This document shows, piece after piece, positions 1-5,986 of a stretch of DNA of 10,490 nt. The DNA is from Methanobacteriaceae archaeon. GTDB lineage: Archaea > Methanobacteriota > Methanobacteria > Methanobacteriales > Methanobacteriaceae. Every line of letters starts with the position of its first letter. Within the stretch, counting starts at the first letter, position 1. A program made the translations under genes and the position numbers. The notes under the pieces were generated by a model. That model saw only the letters and a list, made by a program, of their open reading frames with translations, ran no database searches and was not told where the DNA came from. The stretch spans positions 1-10,490 of the forward strand of contig JAUYBK010000089.1 of assembly GCA_030693105.1 (NCBI GenBank). The letters run 5' to 3'.

Positions 1-229
1 TGAATGCCCTCAAGAAAGGATAAATTAATACGCATTTAAAACCATAAATTACCGTATAATAATATAAAAAAAGCAGCAAAAATTGGTTAATACAAAAATC
101 TTAAGTTATATATCAATACAGCTAGTAAAACACTGAAAAAAGTTCAGAGTATAAATTATAAGAGGATGATATTTAACCTTAGGATTTTTAGCCTTTATTT
201 TATGCTAATTTCATATTGGCGGTGATGAC
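1..229 (+). other. AT-rich upstream region of the channel gene
   Basis: No credible gene is visible here. The stretch is very AT-rich and is the leader/promoter region of the K+ channel gene. It holds several TATA-like sequences: TATAAAAAAAGC at 63-74, a TTATATAT-type sequence near 104-112, and TATAAATTATA at 150-160. The Shine-Dalgarno element GGTGAT at 221-226 lies at its end. The upstream neighbouring gene is outside the window. Confidence 0.6.
150..160 (+). promoter_or_regulatory. candidate TATA box of the channel gene
   Basis: TATAAATTATA would place a transcription start near 182, giving a leader of about 48 nt ahead of the TTG start at 230. Other TATA-like sequences at 63-70 and 104-112 are equally possible by eye, so the assignment is weak. 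Confidence 0.3.
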
Positions 230-2161
230 TTGCAAAGCCCTATGCGCACCAACCCACTGTTTCCTACGTTACCTTCTTTTATACTTAGGTATGCCCTTAT
301 AGGTGTAGCTTTGCTCTTAACATACGGAGTAATCGGATCAATTCTAATAATGCAACTTGAGCCGGTCGATGCCTTTTATTTTGCAGTTATAACTACGGCA
401 ACAGTAGGTTATGGTGATATAAGCCCCATAACTCCCCTACAAAAGATGTTTGTAGTTACTCTGGTTTTGGGGGGCGCCAGTTTATTAGCTTATGCCTTTA
501 CTCTTGCCATAGCGGTGGTTTCTATGACTTTTGAAGATGTAACATCTGGAGCTCGTAAAAAACGGCGAATAGCTGCTCTAAATAATCATTTTATACTATG
601 TGGTTACGGTCGTGTGGGCAGTGCCGTGCACCGCGAGCTCAAAAAAAGAAAGCAAACTGCTTTGATCATTGAAAAAAGCAGAAATGTAGTTGAAAAAGAA
701 TTGTGGGCAGATCCTGAGGTTTTGGCTATCCACGGAAATGCAACCGAAGAGTCTTTGATGTGTGAAGCCGGGTTGGAAAAGGCCAGAGGAGTGATCATAA
801 CCACGGGAGACGACGTGGACAACCTTTTCATTACCCTTACGGCTAGAGAAGTAAATGCCGACGTGTGGATAGTAACCCGAGCCAGTAAAGAAGAAAATAC
901 TAAAAGACTTTATCGATCTGGAGCAAATAAAGTAATATCTCCCGAGACCAGTGGGGCTGAAGACATCTACTTTGCTGCCATTGAACCCACCATCATGAAG
1001 ATCACCGAGATGCACGAAGTATCCGACATTCGAAAAGAATCCGAAATCATCTTGAAACACGGCTGCACCTTAGAGAATATAGAATACCACCTCCCCGAAT
1101 TCAAAGAACCTTTAGCCAGAATCATAGGTTTATCTGATAAAGACCATTTAGATCGATTTTTAGAAAGTTTAGAACGCGACAAATCCCGTAAAAAATCTTT
1201 AGAAAAAATTTACGAGTCAGTGAGTGGTATTCATTCCCATTGGATCTCCGGTCCCGACAAGGAAAGTCTGGACGCAGTTGCAAAAGAACTCAAGAGTGAA
1301 GGTTTTCTACTGGGAATAGATCTAAATAAAGAAGAAATAAAAAAAGCGGCCCGTAAATATGGAAGACTTGTAGAAGTATTAATTAAACCTGAAATCAAGA
1401 TTACTGAGATGCACGGTGTTTTAGATATCAGGGAAGAAGCAGAGATCATCTTGAAACACGGCTGCACCTTAGATGATATCGAATATTATCTACCTGGCTT
1501 CAGGGAACCATTGACGCGAAAAGTGGGACTATCTGAATTAGAAGAGATGGAACGGTTTCTGGAAGGTCTAAACCACGATTCTGCTAAAGTGGAAAATTTA
1601 GAGCGACTTTACACTCTTTCGGGAGGTGGGATACACTCCCACCGAATCTCCGGTCCTAACACTAAAAGTTTAGGCCTTGTGGAAAAAGAATTAAAACAAA
1701 AGGGATTCCTTTTGGGAGTTAATCTTACTAAAGATGAAATCTGGGATAAAATCCAGAAGTACGGAAGAGTATCGGAAATGCTCTTAAAACATGCCTTAGG
1801 AGAAGTAGATGACAAAAAAATTGTTATAAAACTTGGAGGTAGGATACTGGACTCCAAACACTATTTGCCCGGTGTACATCAAGTTGTAACCCGGAAACTG
1901 TATTTGAAGTCCATGGAAGACCTTGAACTCTGCGAAAAAGAATATCAAAAACCCGACGCCAAAAGATCTCTCCAAGCTTTAGATGAGATTTCGAGACACA
2001 TTCACTCCCATACAGTTTCTGCGCCGGATGTAAAGGTGATTAAGAATATAGAGAAAGCCCTAATAAAACAAGGTATCCTTATTGGAGTTAACGTTCCAGA
2101 AGAAGAGATATGGGAAATTGTAGAAAGTACAGAAGCCCGTAAATTTTGTATAGAAGATTAA
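230..2161 (+). CDS. two-TM RCK potassium channel with a C-terminal triple repeat
   Basis: A membrane K+ channel of the MthK/Ion_trans_2 type. Residues 17-40 form TM1, 50-63 the pore loop with the exact K+ filter TVGYGD (58-63), and about 72-98 TM2. An RCK-N (TrkA-N) Rossmann domain spans about 118-240, with GYGRVG (125-130) and an acidic residue, E148, ending the second strand, as in NAD(H) binders. The usual RCK-C domain is not recognisable. Residues about 256-643 instead form three copies of an unfamiliar 120-133 residue module, each with an IHSH motif (334-337, 468-471, 591-594). MthK is about 336 aa, so this protein is nearly twice as long. The TTG start is chosen because GGTGAT (221-226) ends three bases before it; the ATG at 242 has poor spacing. 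Channel identity is secure. What the repeats sense, if anything, is unknown. Confidence 0.9.
   Translation: MQSPMRTNPLFPTLPSFILRYALIGVALLLTYGVIGSILIMQLEPVDAFYFAVITTATVGYGDISPITPLQKMFVVTLVLGGASLLAYAFTLAIAVVSMTFEDVTSGARKKRRIAALNNHFILCGYGRVGSAVHRELKKRKQTALIIEKSRNVVEKELWADPEVLAIHGNATEESLMCEAGLEKARGVIITTGDDVDNLFITLTAREVNADVWIVTRASKEENTKRLYRSGANKVISPETSGAEDIYFAAIEPTIMKITEMHEVSDIRKESEIILKHGCTLENIEYHLPEFKEPLARIIGLSDKDHLDRFLESLERDKSRKKSLEKIYESVSGIHSHWISGPDKESLDAVAKELKSEGFLLGIDLNKEEIKKAARKYGRLVEVLIKPEIKITEMHGVLDIREEAEIILKHGCTLDDIEYYLPGFREPLTRKVGLSELEEMERFLEGLNHDSAKVENLERLYTLSGGGIHSHRISGPNTKSLGLVEKELKQKGFLLGVNLTKDEIWDKIQKYGRVSEMLLKHALGEVDDKKIVIKLGGRILDSKHYLPGVHQVVTRKLYLKSMEDLELCEKEYQKPDAKRSLQALDEISRHIHSHTVSAPDVKVIKNIEKALIKQGILIGVNVPEEEIWEIVESTEARKFCIED
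995..2158 (+). repeat. three tandem copies of a novel ~130-residue protein module
   Basis: Copy 1 covers residues about 256-388, copy 2 about 389-521 and copy 3 about 523-640. Copies 1 and 2 align without large gaps at an offset of 133 residues (399 bp). Shared landmarks are KITEMH, a DIR segment, ILKHGCTL, a Y-x-LP-x-F-x-EPL segment, GIHSH-x-ISGP, a KEL-x2-x-GFLLG segment and a final KYGR. Copy 3 lacks the opening KITEMH part and is more diverged, but keeps YLPG, IHSH, G-I-L-I-GVN and EEIWE. At DNA level 1046-1074 and 1445-1473 are identical over 29 bases, which argues for a recent duplication or homogenisation of copies 1 and 2. I do not recognise the module. Confidence 0.85.
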
Positions 2162-2183
2162 AATAAAAAGAAAAAAAAGAAAT
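2162..2183 (-). terminator. U-rich archaeal terminator after ftr
   Basis: Read on the minus strand, the 27-nt gap after the ftr stop is almost pure T with two interrupting C residues (long T runs at 2171-2178 and 2164-2168). This is the usual hairpin-free archaeal termination signal. On the plus strand only a short T5 run (2186-2190) follows the channel stop. Confidence 0.6.
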
Positions 2184-2188
2184 TGTTT

Positions 2189-3082
2189 TTAAATCAGGTC
2201 TTTAAGCCAGATCTGGTAGGCACCTAACGTTCCACCATAGTTTCCAGCGTATATTCTTTTAACACCGGGAACTTTTACAGCCGCAGCAACACCCACCTTC
2301 ATTGCTTTTTTAACAGCTGCTTCGCTTACACCATCGATAACAATCTCGTAGATTCCTTTTATACCTTCAGGGATATCTCCTTCTACTTCATCGCATAAGC
2401 TAGGGCAGAATTTTTCGTTGGTGGTAGCGGCCATGAATTTGTACTTGTTAGAACCGACCTTAGAACCAGAGGCTACTATACCACCAGGGAAAGGAGTAAT
2501 AGTTCCTTCCACATCTTTTATTGCGTCTACAGCAACTTCAGCACCTACCAGGGCAGCAGTTTGGTTTTCAGCCATTACAAAGAAGTTACCACCGGCAACA
2601 CCCCTTTTAATTCCCAGTTCGCCTTCGATGACAAATTCACCGGACATGATGGGGATCTTGTAAACGGTTCTTCCAGCCACGGTTCCTTCTTTTTCGTATC
2701 CGTCGCCGAAATATTTAAGTTTGAATCCTATTTTGAGTTTTTCGTCAGCTTCGGCACCCATGTCGTCAAATACTGCAGTGGTAGGGGCAGTGAGAACACA
2801 CTGACCAATTCTTTCCAGTAATTGATGTTCCAGATCGTCCTTTTTAGGGTGACATACCATTACCACGTAACCGGGCCGACCGTCTGGAGTTACGGTTGGG
2901 GGTAAGTAACGGTCTATTCCTGCCTCAGCAGGGCACATGATAACTGATGAACCGAATCCCACTGTTTCATCGGCTGCGATCCGGGCGAACTTCTCGGTGG
3001 CCCCGGTTATTAAAAATTTAGAAACGTATATGTCAAAACCTTCTGCAAAGGTATCTTCTATTTCTACACCGTCAATTTGCAT
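2189..3082 (-). CDS. ftr: formylmethanofuran:tetrahydromethanopterin formyltransferase
   Basis: This cytoplasmic enzyme moves the formyl group from formylmethanofuran to tetrahydromethanopterin, the second step of CO2 reduction to methane. The translated protein is recognisably Ftr throughout: the N-terminal GVEIEDTFAE segment, CPAEAGID, TPDGRPGY, LTAPTTAVFD, FGDGYEKE, GVAGGNFF, TPFPGG-x-VASGSKVGSNKYKF, and the C-terminal AGNYGG-x-LGAY. The length of 297 aa matches the family. The ATG at 3082 is chosen because GGGTGAT (3093-3087) ends four bases before it; the in-frame GTG at 3091 lies inside that Shine-Dalgarno and would add three residues absent from the family. It lies 19 nt downstream of the FMN-binding protein gene, so the two are probably cotranscribed. 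Some Methanobacteriales carry a second Ftr paralogue; which copy this is cannot be told from the window. Confidence 0.95.
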   Translation of the reverse strand: MQIDGVEIEDTFAEGFDIYVSKFLITGATEKFARIAADETVGFGSSVIMCPAEAGIDRYLPPTVTPDGRPGYVVMVCHPKKDDLEHQLLERIGQCVLTAPTTAVFDDMGAEADEKLKIGFKLKYFGDGYEKEGTVAGRTVYKIPIMSGEFVIEGELGIKRGVAGGNFFVMAENQTAALVGAEVAVDAIKDVEGTITPFPGGIVASGSKVGSNKYKFMAATTNEKFCPSLCDEVEGDIPEGIKGIYEIVIDGVSEAAVKKAMKVGVAAAVKVPGVKRIYAGNYGGTLGAYQIWLKDLI

Positions 3083-3101
3083 AAATATCACCCTTATAAT
3101 A

Positions 3102-3494
3102 TTAGGCTATCTTTTTGCCAGCATCCCCAACTTTAACAGAGTATATTTCTTCTATAGTTATCAATATAGCTGCTTTTGGTTTGGGAGCCAGAGGGTTAGT
3201 TTCTTTTACCCAATCCACCACTTTATCAAAGTATTCTCCGTCGGCAAATATTTCAGCAGAGCCTTTAAACTGGTAAGGGTAGCGAGCAGCGTCCTGGACT
3301 ACGAAAGCCACTTTAGGATTGGCTTCCAGATTAGCCCGGCTTTTTATCATGTAACTGTCAGCGATGATCACGGTCTTATCATTCAGCGGTTTGATAAATC
3401 CAATAGGCACCACGTTTGGCACTCCTTCTGGAGTGGCGGTTGCCACATAGGCTCGCTCTTTCTCGATTATTTCCATCATTTCTTCATTCATCAT
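3102..3494 (-). CDS. FMN-binding split-barrel (PNPOx-like) protein
   Basis: A 130-residue protein of the pyridoxamine-phosphate-oxidase-like split-barrel family. The pattern is typical: an N-terminal helix, then AYVATATPEGVPNVVP (the first two strands), IADSYM, KSRANLEANPKVAF (a helix and strand with the usual basic residues near the flavin phosphate), YQFKGSAEIF, and a C-terminal IEEIYSVKVG strand. Small archaeal members bind FMN or F420; the substrate is unknown. The ATG at 3494 is preceded by GGAGGT (3507-3502) at seven bases; a second ATG follows immediately. It is the first gene of a probable two-gene transcript with ftr, which suggests a redox or protective role near C1 metabolism, but that is inference from position only. 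Family assignment is firm, function is not. Confidence 0.85.
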   Translation of the reverse strand: MMNEEMMEIIEKERAYVATATPEGVPNVVPIGFIKPLNDKTVIIADSYMIKSRANLEANPKVAFVVQDAARYPYQFKGSAEIFADGEYFDKVVDWVKETNPLAPKPKAAILITIEEIYSVKVGDAGKKIA

Positions 3495-3531
3495 CTAAAA
3501 GACCTCCATTATCCAAGTAAGGCATGGCGTG

Positions 3532-3539
3532 TTTAAATA
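3532..3539 (-). promoter_or_regulatory. candidate TATA box of the FMN protein-ftr unit
   Basis: TATTTAAA on the minus strand would start transcription near 3510, giving a leader of about 16 nt that just contains the GGAGGT element. A competing box, ATTATAAAAG, lies near 3577-3568 and would give a leader of about 50 nt. The choice is uncertain. Confidence 0.35.
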
Positions 3540-3618
3540 GCAATATTTTATGATTGATTTCATACTTTTATAATCTTTTTGATTTAATTTTCAAGAAGAT
3601 TAACACAAGAATAAAGCT

Positions 3619-3641
3619 GAAAAATAATAAAATCAGAATTT
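3619..3641 (-). terminator. T-rich terminator after the phosphodiesterase gene
   Basis: Immediately after the TGA stop at 3645, the minus strand reads a T-rich tract (AAATTCTGATTTTATTATTT and further T), which fits an archaeal U-rich terminator. No hairpin is evident. Confidence 0.4.
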
Positions 3642-3644
3642 CAC

Positions 3645-4130
3645 TCATAAAATAACAGTTTCATAACTTAAATCATCTAAATAAAGAATTACTACTGATT
3701 TTTTACCAGAAAGATAACCACAAGTTTCTCCCGGATTAAGTACCAGGGTGTGTCCATCCGAAACATTCATTATGTGAGTGTGTCCCCTGATCACAACATC
3801 ATAAATTCCACTATGCTCTAAAGCAGTTACCAGAGCTTCATTGTTGCCATGAATCATGGCTATTTTTCGACCATTTGCTTGGACTTCCTTAAAGTCTTCT
3901 AGAACACACATTTCCGAGTAGGCTAACTTCAAACCAGCCCTTTCACCGTCATTATTCCCGTATATGGCCTCAAATTTAGAATTAAGTCCTTGGAACTCCT
4001 GGGCGGTAAAGGGTGATATTAAATCCCCTGCATGGAGTACAGTTTTAACTTCTTTCTGGTTGAATAAATCCACCGCTGATCTAATAGCCGGAATATTATC
4101 ATGACTATCTGCCATTATACCAATTTGAAT
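3645..4130 (-). CDS. MJ0936/YfcE-like metallophosphoesterase, probable ATT start
   Basis: A calcineurin-fold phosphodiesterase that uses two divalent metal ions. Numbering from the first ATG (4115), the metal ligands are all visible: D3 and H5 in ADSHD, D31 in HAGD, N54 in GNND (53-56), H89 in IHG, and H112/H114 in RGHTH. The family resembles M. jannaschii MJ0936 (about 166 aa), whose natural substrate is unsettled. Starting at the ATG gives 156 aa and cuts off the first beta strand. The upstream in-frame codons read I-Q-I-G-I before MADSHDN, exactly where relatives have M-K-I-G-I. No ATG, GTG or TTG occurs there in frame. The codon in the start position is ATT (4130), three bases after a GGGGGTATGAT Shine-Dalgarno-like element (4144-4134). 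I therefore extend the gene to 4130 (161 aa). A fallback is internal initiation at 4115. Confidence 0.85.
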   Translation of the reverse strand: MQIGIMADSHDNIPAIRSAVDLFNQKEVKTVLHAGDLISPFTAQEFQGLNSKFEAIYGNNDGERAGLKLAYSEMCVLEDFKEVQANGRKIAMIHGNNEALVTALEHSGIYDVVIRGHTHIMNVSDGHTLVLNPGETCGYLSGKKSVVILYLDDLSYETVIL

Positions 4131-4163
4131 AATATCATACCCCCTTTCATAAACAATTCTAAT

Positions 4164-4170
4164 CTTTATA
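4164..4170 (-). promoter_or_regulatory. candidate TATA box of the phosphodiesterase gene
   Basis: TATAAAG on the minus strand, preceded by an A-rich BRE-like stretch, puts the transcription start close to 4145. The leader would be about 15 nt and would begin at or just before the G-rich Shine-Dalgarno, which suits a start at 4130-4133 better than one at 4115. Confidence 0.4.
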
Positions 4171-4181
4171 GTTTTTCAACT

Positions 4182-4207
4182 CCAATAGAATTCAAATTTT
4201 CTATTGG
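4182..4207. repeat. perfect 9-bp inverted repeat
   Basis: CCAATAGAA (4182-4190) and TTCTATTGG (4199-4207) are perfectly complementary around an 8-nt AT loop. It sits just upstream of the candidate phosphodiesterase TATA box, in the untranscribed spacer or in the tail of the peptidase transcript. It could be an operator or an mRNA 3' hairpin. Confidence 0.6.
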
Positions 4208-4221
4208 TGAATATTTCTTAT

Positions 4222-4269
4222 AAAAAAAGCTATGGTTAAAAAACGAAAGTAGGCGGTTTTTCACCGCCT
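4222..4269 (-). terminator. hairpin plus T-runs downstream of the peptidase gene
   Basis: AGGCGGT (4251-4257) and ACCGCCT (4263-4269) form a perfect GC-rich 7-bp stem with a 5-nt loop. On the minus strand it is followed by a T6 run (4243-4238) and then a T7 run (4228-4222). This is about 120 nt past the peptidase stop and is the best terminator candidate for that gene. The span 4131-4391 otherwise contains no credible gene. Confidence 0.55.
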
Positions 4270-4391
4270 TGGTGGATTGAACTTTTTTGGGGTAGTTTGT
4301 CAGTCTGTCTCCTATTATTTTCGGACTTGAATGTTTTGTCCAGGGACTCACAACATGAATACAGAATTTTCCCTGTCTACTGAATGATGAT

Positions 4392-5381
4392 TTAGGTATT
4401 TACGATGGGTATTATTGGTCGGCTAGACCGGCCAGTGTCAATAATCCATTGCATTTTTTGTTGCATCTCAGCAAAGGAAACATAACGGTTGGCATACCCA
4501 CTGGAAGGATCAGCCAATACTACCGTTCCAGCCATGGTGTTTATTCCTGTTAAAAGGACATAATGTCCATTTTTTCCAGGGTTCAAGAAGGACTCTATGT
4601 GGAGAATCACTGGTTTATTCTGAGAAATATAATTACCTTCTAACCTATCCCAGGAAACAAAGCCTTCATCCCAAGCTGACAGGCTGGTTCCAAATCGCTG
4701 ATTAACACTTGCTACCGCATTTATAAGCCCATTGTGACTGGTTCCACTGGATGATGAAGTCCAAGCAGTGTAAGCTAACCATCCTTCGTCGACATAGACA
4801 CCATACACCGTTAGGGCCATTTTTAAAGATGCCGGACCGCAGGTGTAACTGGTATCTTGTGGATCGTAACTTACCGGGTTGATTGAAACCCAGTCTTGAT
4901 CCGCGGTCTTGTTAGTATCGTTAAGATCGTAGGGGATACTTGATTTGTATTGTTCTGGTTGTGGTATTCCCTGTACTCTTGGTGCGGATGGAGCTGGAGT
5001 TGGAGCTGATGATGTATATCGCACGATGTATCTAACTTTATACCATCTTTTACCTTTTTTTATCCACTTGTAGGCATATTTGGACTTTATTTTGGTGTAC
5101 CTTCTGACGTATTTCTTTCTATAGGTACGTTTGTACGTCTTTTTATAGGCCTTGTAAGTCTTTTTATAAGCCGCGTTAACAGTTGGTGCATCATTAACCG
5201 ACACTGCAACCAAATTTGTTTTTTCGCTGGGACTGGATGTACCTTCCAAAAGAGGAAAAGCACACAAAACCATGCACATCATTGTTAACAATGCACACAG
5301 TGATTTCAGTATTATTTTATCGCCCCCTAAATTTGGAGTATTCAATGCAAATCTATTAGTAATAATTACATCCTTTCCCAC
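4392..5381 (-). CDS. secreted C39/C71-like cysteine peptidase with a Lys/Tyr-rich segment
   Basis: An exported papain-fold peptidase. Residues 23-45 form a hydrophobic signal segment. Residues 72-122 are very basic and Tyr-rich and end in a KGKRWYKVRY strand. A short Pro/Ala/Ser linker (124-134) follows. The catalytic domain covers about 165-327, with Cys181 in YTCGPASLKMAL, GTSHNGLI (213-220), His273 in GHYVLLTG and Asp291 in LADPSSGY. That Cys-His-Asp order is shared by C39-like peptidases and by the pseudomurein endoisopeptidases PeiW/PeiP (C71), so cleavage of cell-wall peptide bonds is a reasonable inference. The frame opens at GTG 5381, but that codon has no Shine-Dalgarno and lies before the start predicted from the TATA box at 5391-5384. 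GGGGGCGAT (5327-5319) followed three bases later by ATA (5315) would give 307 aa with a normal-length signal peptide. The 5' end is therefore uncertain; the catalytic assignment is solid. Confidence 0.85.
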   Translation of the reverse strand: MGKDVIITNRFALNTPNLGGDKIILKSLCALLTMMCMVLCAFPLLEGTSSPSEKTNLVAVSVNDAPTVNAAYKKTYKAYKKTYKRTYRKKYVRRYTKIKSKYAYKWIKKGKRWYKVRYIVRYTSSAPTPAPSAPRVQGIPQPEQYKSSIPYDLNDTNKTADQDWVSINPVSYDPQDTSYTCGPASLKMALTVYGVYVDEGWLAYTAWTSSSSGTSHNGLINAVASVNQRFGTSLSAWDEGFVSWDRLEGNYISQNKPVILHIESFLNPGKNGHYVLLTGINTMAGTVVLADPSSGYANRYVSFAEMQQKMQWIIDTGRSSRPIIPIVNT

Positions 5382-5383
5382 CT

Positions 5384-5391
5384 TATATAAA
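5384..5391 (-). promoter_or_regulatory. TATA box of the peptidase gene
   Basis: TTTATATA on the minus strand, with an A-rich BRE-like stretch just upstream (5399-5392), is the best match to an archaeal promoter in the window. The predicted transcription start is about 5358-5363, which places the GTG at 5381 outside the mRNA. Confidence 0.65.
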
Positions 5392-5498
5392 TATTTTGAT
5401 TTAAAATTTAAAAAAAAGGAGTAATTGGGCCATTTTTTAGATTTAAGTCCATTTCTATCGTAATTTTAGGTTGCCATTCCATCAATAAGCTCTTTATT

Positions 5499-5514
5499 AA
5501 CTTTTTAAAAAGTT
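5499..5514. repeat. perfect 16-bp palindrome
   Basis: AACTTTTTAAAAAGTT is self-complementary with no loop. It lies about 110 bp upstream of the peptidase TATA box in the divergent spacer. It could be an operator for a dimeric regulator, but AT-rich palindromes of this size also arise by chance. Confidence 0.4.
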
Positions 5515-5933
5515 TAAATCCATTCAATGACCTTTTATTAAAAATAAAGCTATTTAATCACCCTTTTAACCATGCAAAAATATTGTATTTAACTAAGACC
5601 GTTATTTAAACTGCATATAGCATCTATGATATCTATTGGCCGTTTAATGGACAACAAGAGGAGATTCATAAATTTTTGTCCCTAAAGATTCTTAATTTCT
5701 ATATTTTATTGATTTAAAATTAATAAAGAATTAATTTAAAATAAATAGGAGATTTTATAATTAATATGGACATTTTAAGAAATATTTAACTTGAAATAGT
5801 ATAATAAATCCTTTAAATTAAAATATTTTATAAAAAAAGCAGCTACAGTCAGTATAAAAATAACTTGATTGATTAGTTAGTAAGATCATGAAAAATAATC
5901 TACCCAAAATATTTACGAACAACAGACCAATTA

Positions 5934-5941
5934 TTATTTAG
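5934..5941 (+). promoter_or_regulatory. candidate TATA box of the slipin gene
   Basis: TTATTTAG would start transcription near 5964 and give a leader of about 23 nt containing GGGAGGA. An alternative is the TATAAAA at 5829, which would give a leader of more than 120 nt. Confidence 0.3.
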
Positions 5942-5986
5942 CAACTTAAATAGATTTGATTCGTGAAAAACTTGGGAGGAAGATTT

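Larger units (their letters stand above)
5392..5986. other. AT-rich divergent intergenic region
   Basis: About 600 nt separate the divergent peptidase and slipin genes. I find no convincing gene: all ATG frames are under 20 codons and lack good Shine-Dalgarno sequences, for example the 19-codon frame from 5624. It holds a perfect 16-bp palindrome (5499-5514), a 6-bp inverted repeat with a 21-nt loop (GGACAA at 5649-5654, TTGTCC at 5676-5681), a TATAAAAAAAGC motif at 5829-5840, and GATT/TAGT reiterations around 5866-5883. The size leaves room for an untranslated RNA, but nothing identifies one. Confidence 0.5.

Noticed and set aside
596..1060. Long minus-strand open frame (154 codons) opposite the channel gene
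   Set aside because: It is antisense to the RCK-N coding region, has low-complexity Phe/Ser/Gly-rich composition and no Shine-Dalgarno. The plus-strand protein is a clear K+ channel.
995..1793. CRISPR-like or mobile repeat inside the channel gene
   Set aside because: The repeats are two long in-frame protein modules at 399-bp spacing, not short repeats with unique spacers, and no transposase or terminal repeats are present.
3083..3091. GTG start at 3091 for ftr
   Set aside because: The GTG lies within the GGGTGAT Shine-Dalgarno, and the three extra residues are absent from Ftr proteins; ATG 3082 fits.
2418..3536. Plus-strand open frames at 2418-2663, 2561-2821 and 2937-3536
   Set aside because: They run antisense to ftr and the FMN-binding protein gene, both of which have unmistakable family sequences.
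4115..4138. Seven-codon frame from ATG 4138 overlapping the phosphodiesterase ATG, as a leader peptide
   Set aside because: The ATG abuts the G-rich Shine-Dalgarno with no spacer, and the same bases read as the missing family N-terminus in the main frame.
4166..4351. 61-codon minus-strand frame between the peptidase and phosphodiesterase genes
   Set aside because: It spans the terminator hairpin and T-runs, has no Shine-Dalgarno and no recognisable composition or motif.
4417..4435. GC-rich inverted repeat GGTC-GACC near the peptidase 3' end
   Set aside because: Its 4-bp arms lie within codons of the peptidase C-terminus; it is too short to support a regulatory role.
5963..5986. GTG start at 5963 for the slipin gene
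   Set aside because: It would place GGGAGGA inside the coding region and add eight residues before a normal membrane anchor; ATG 5987 has ideal spacing.
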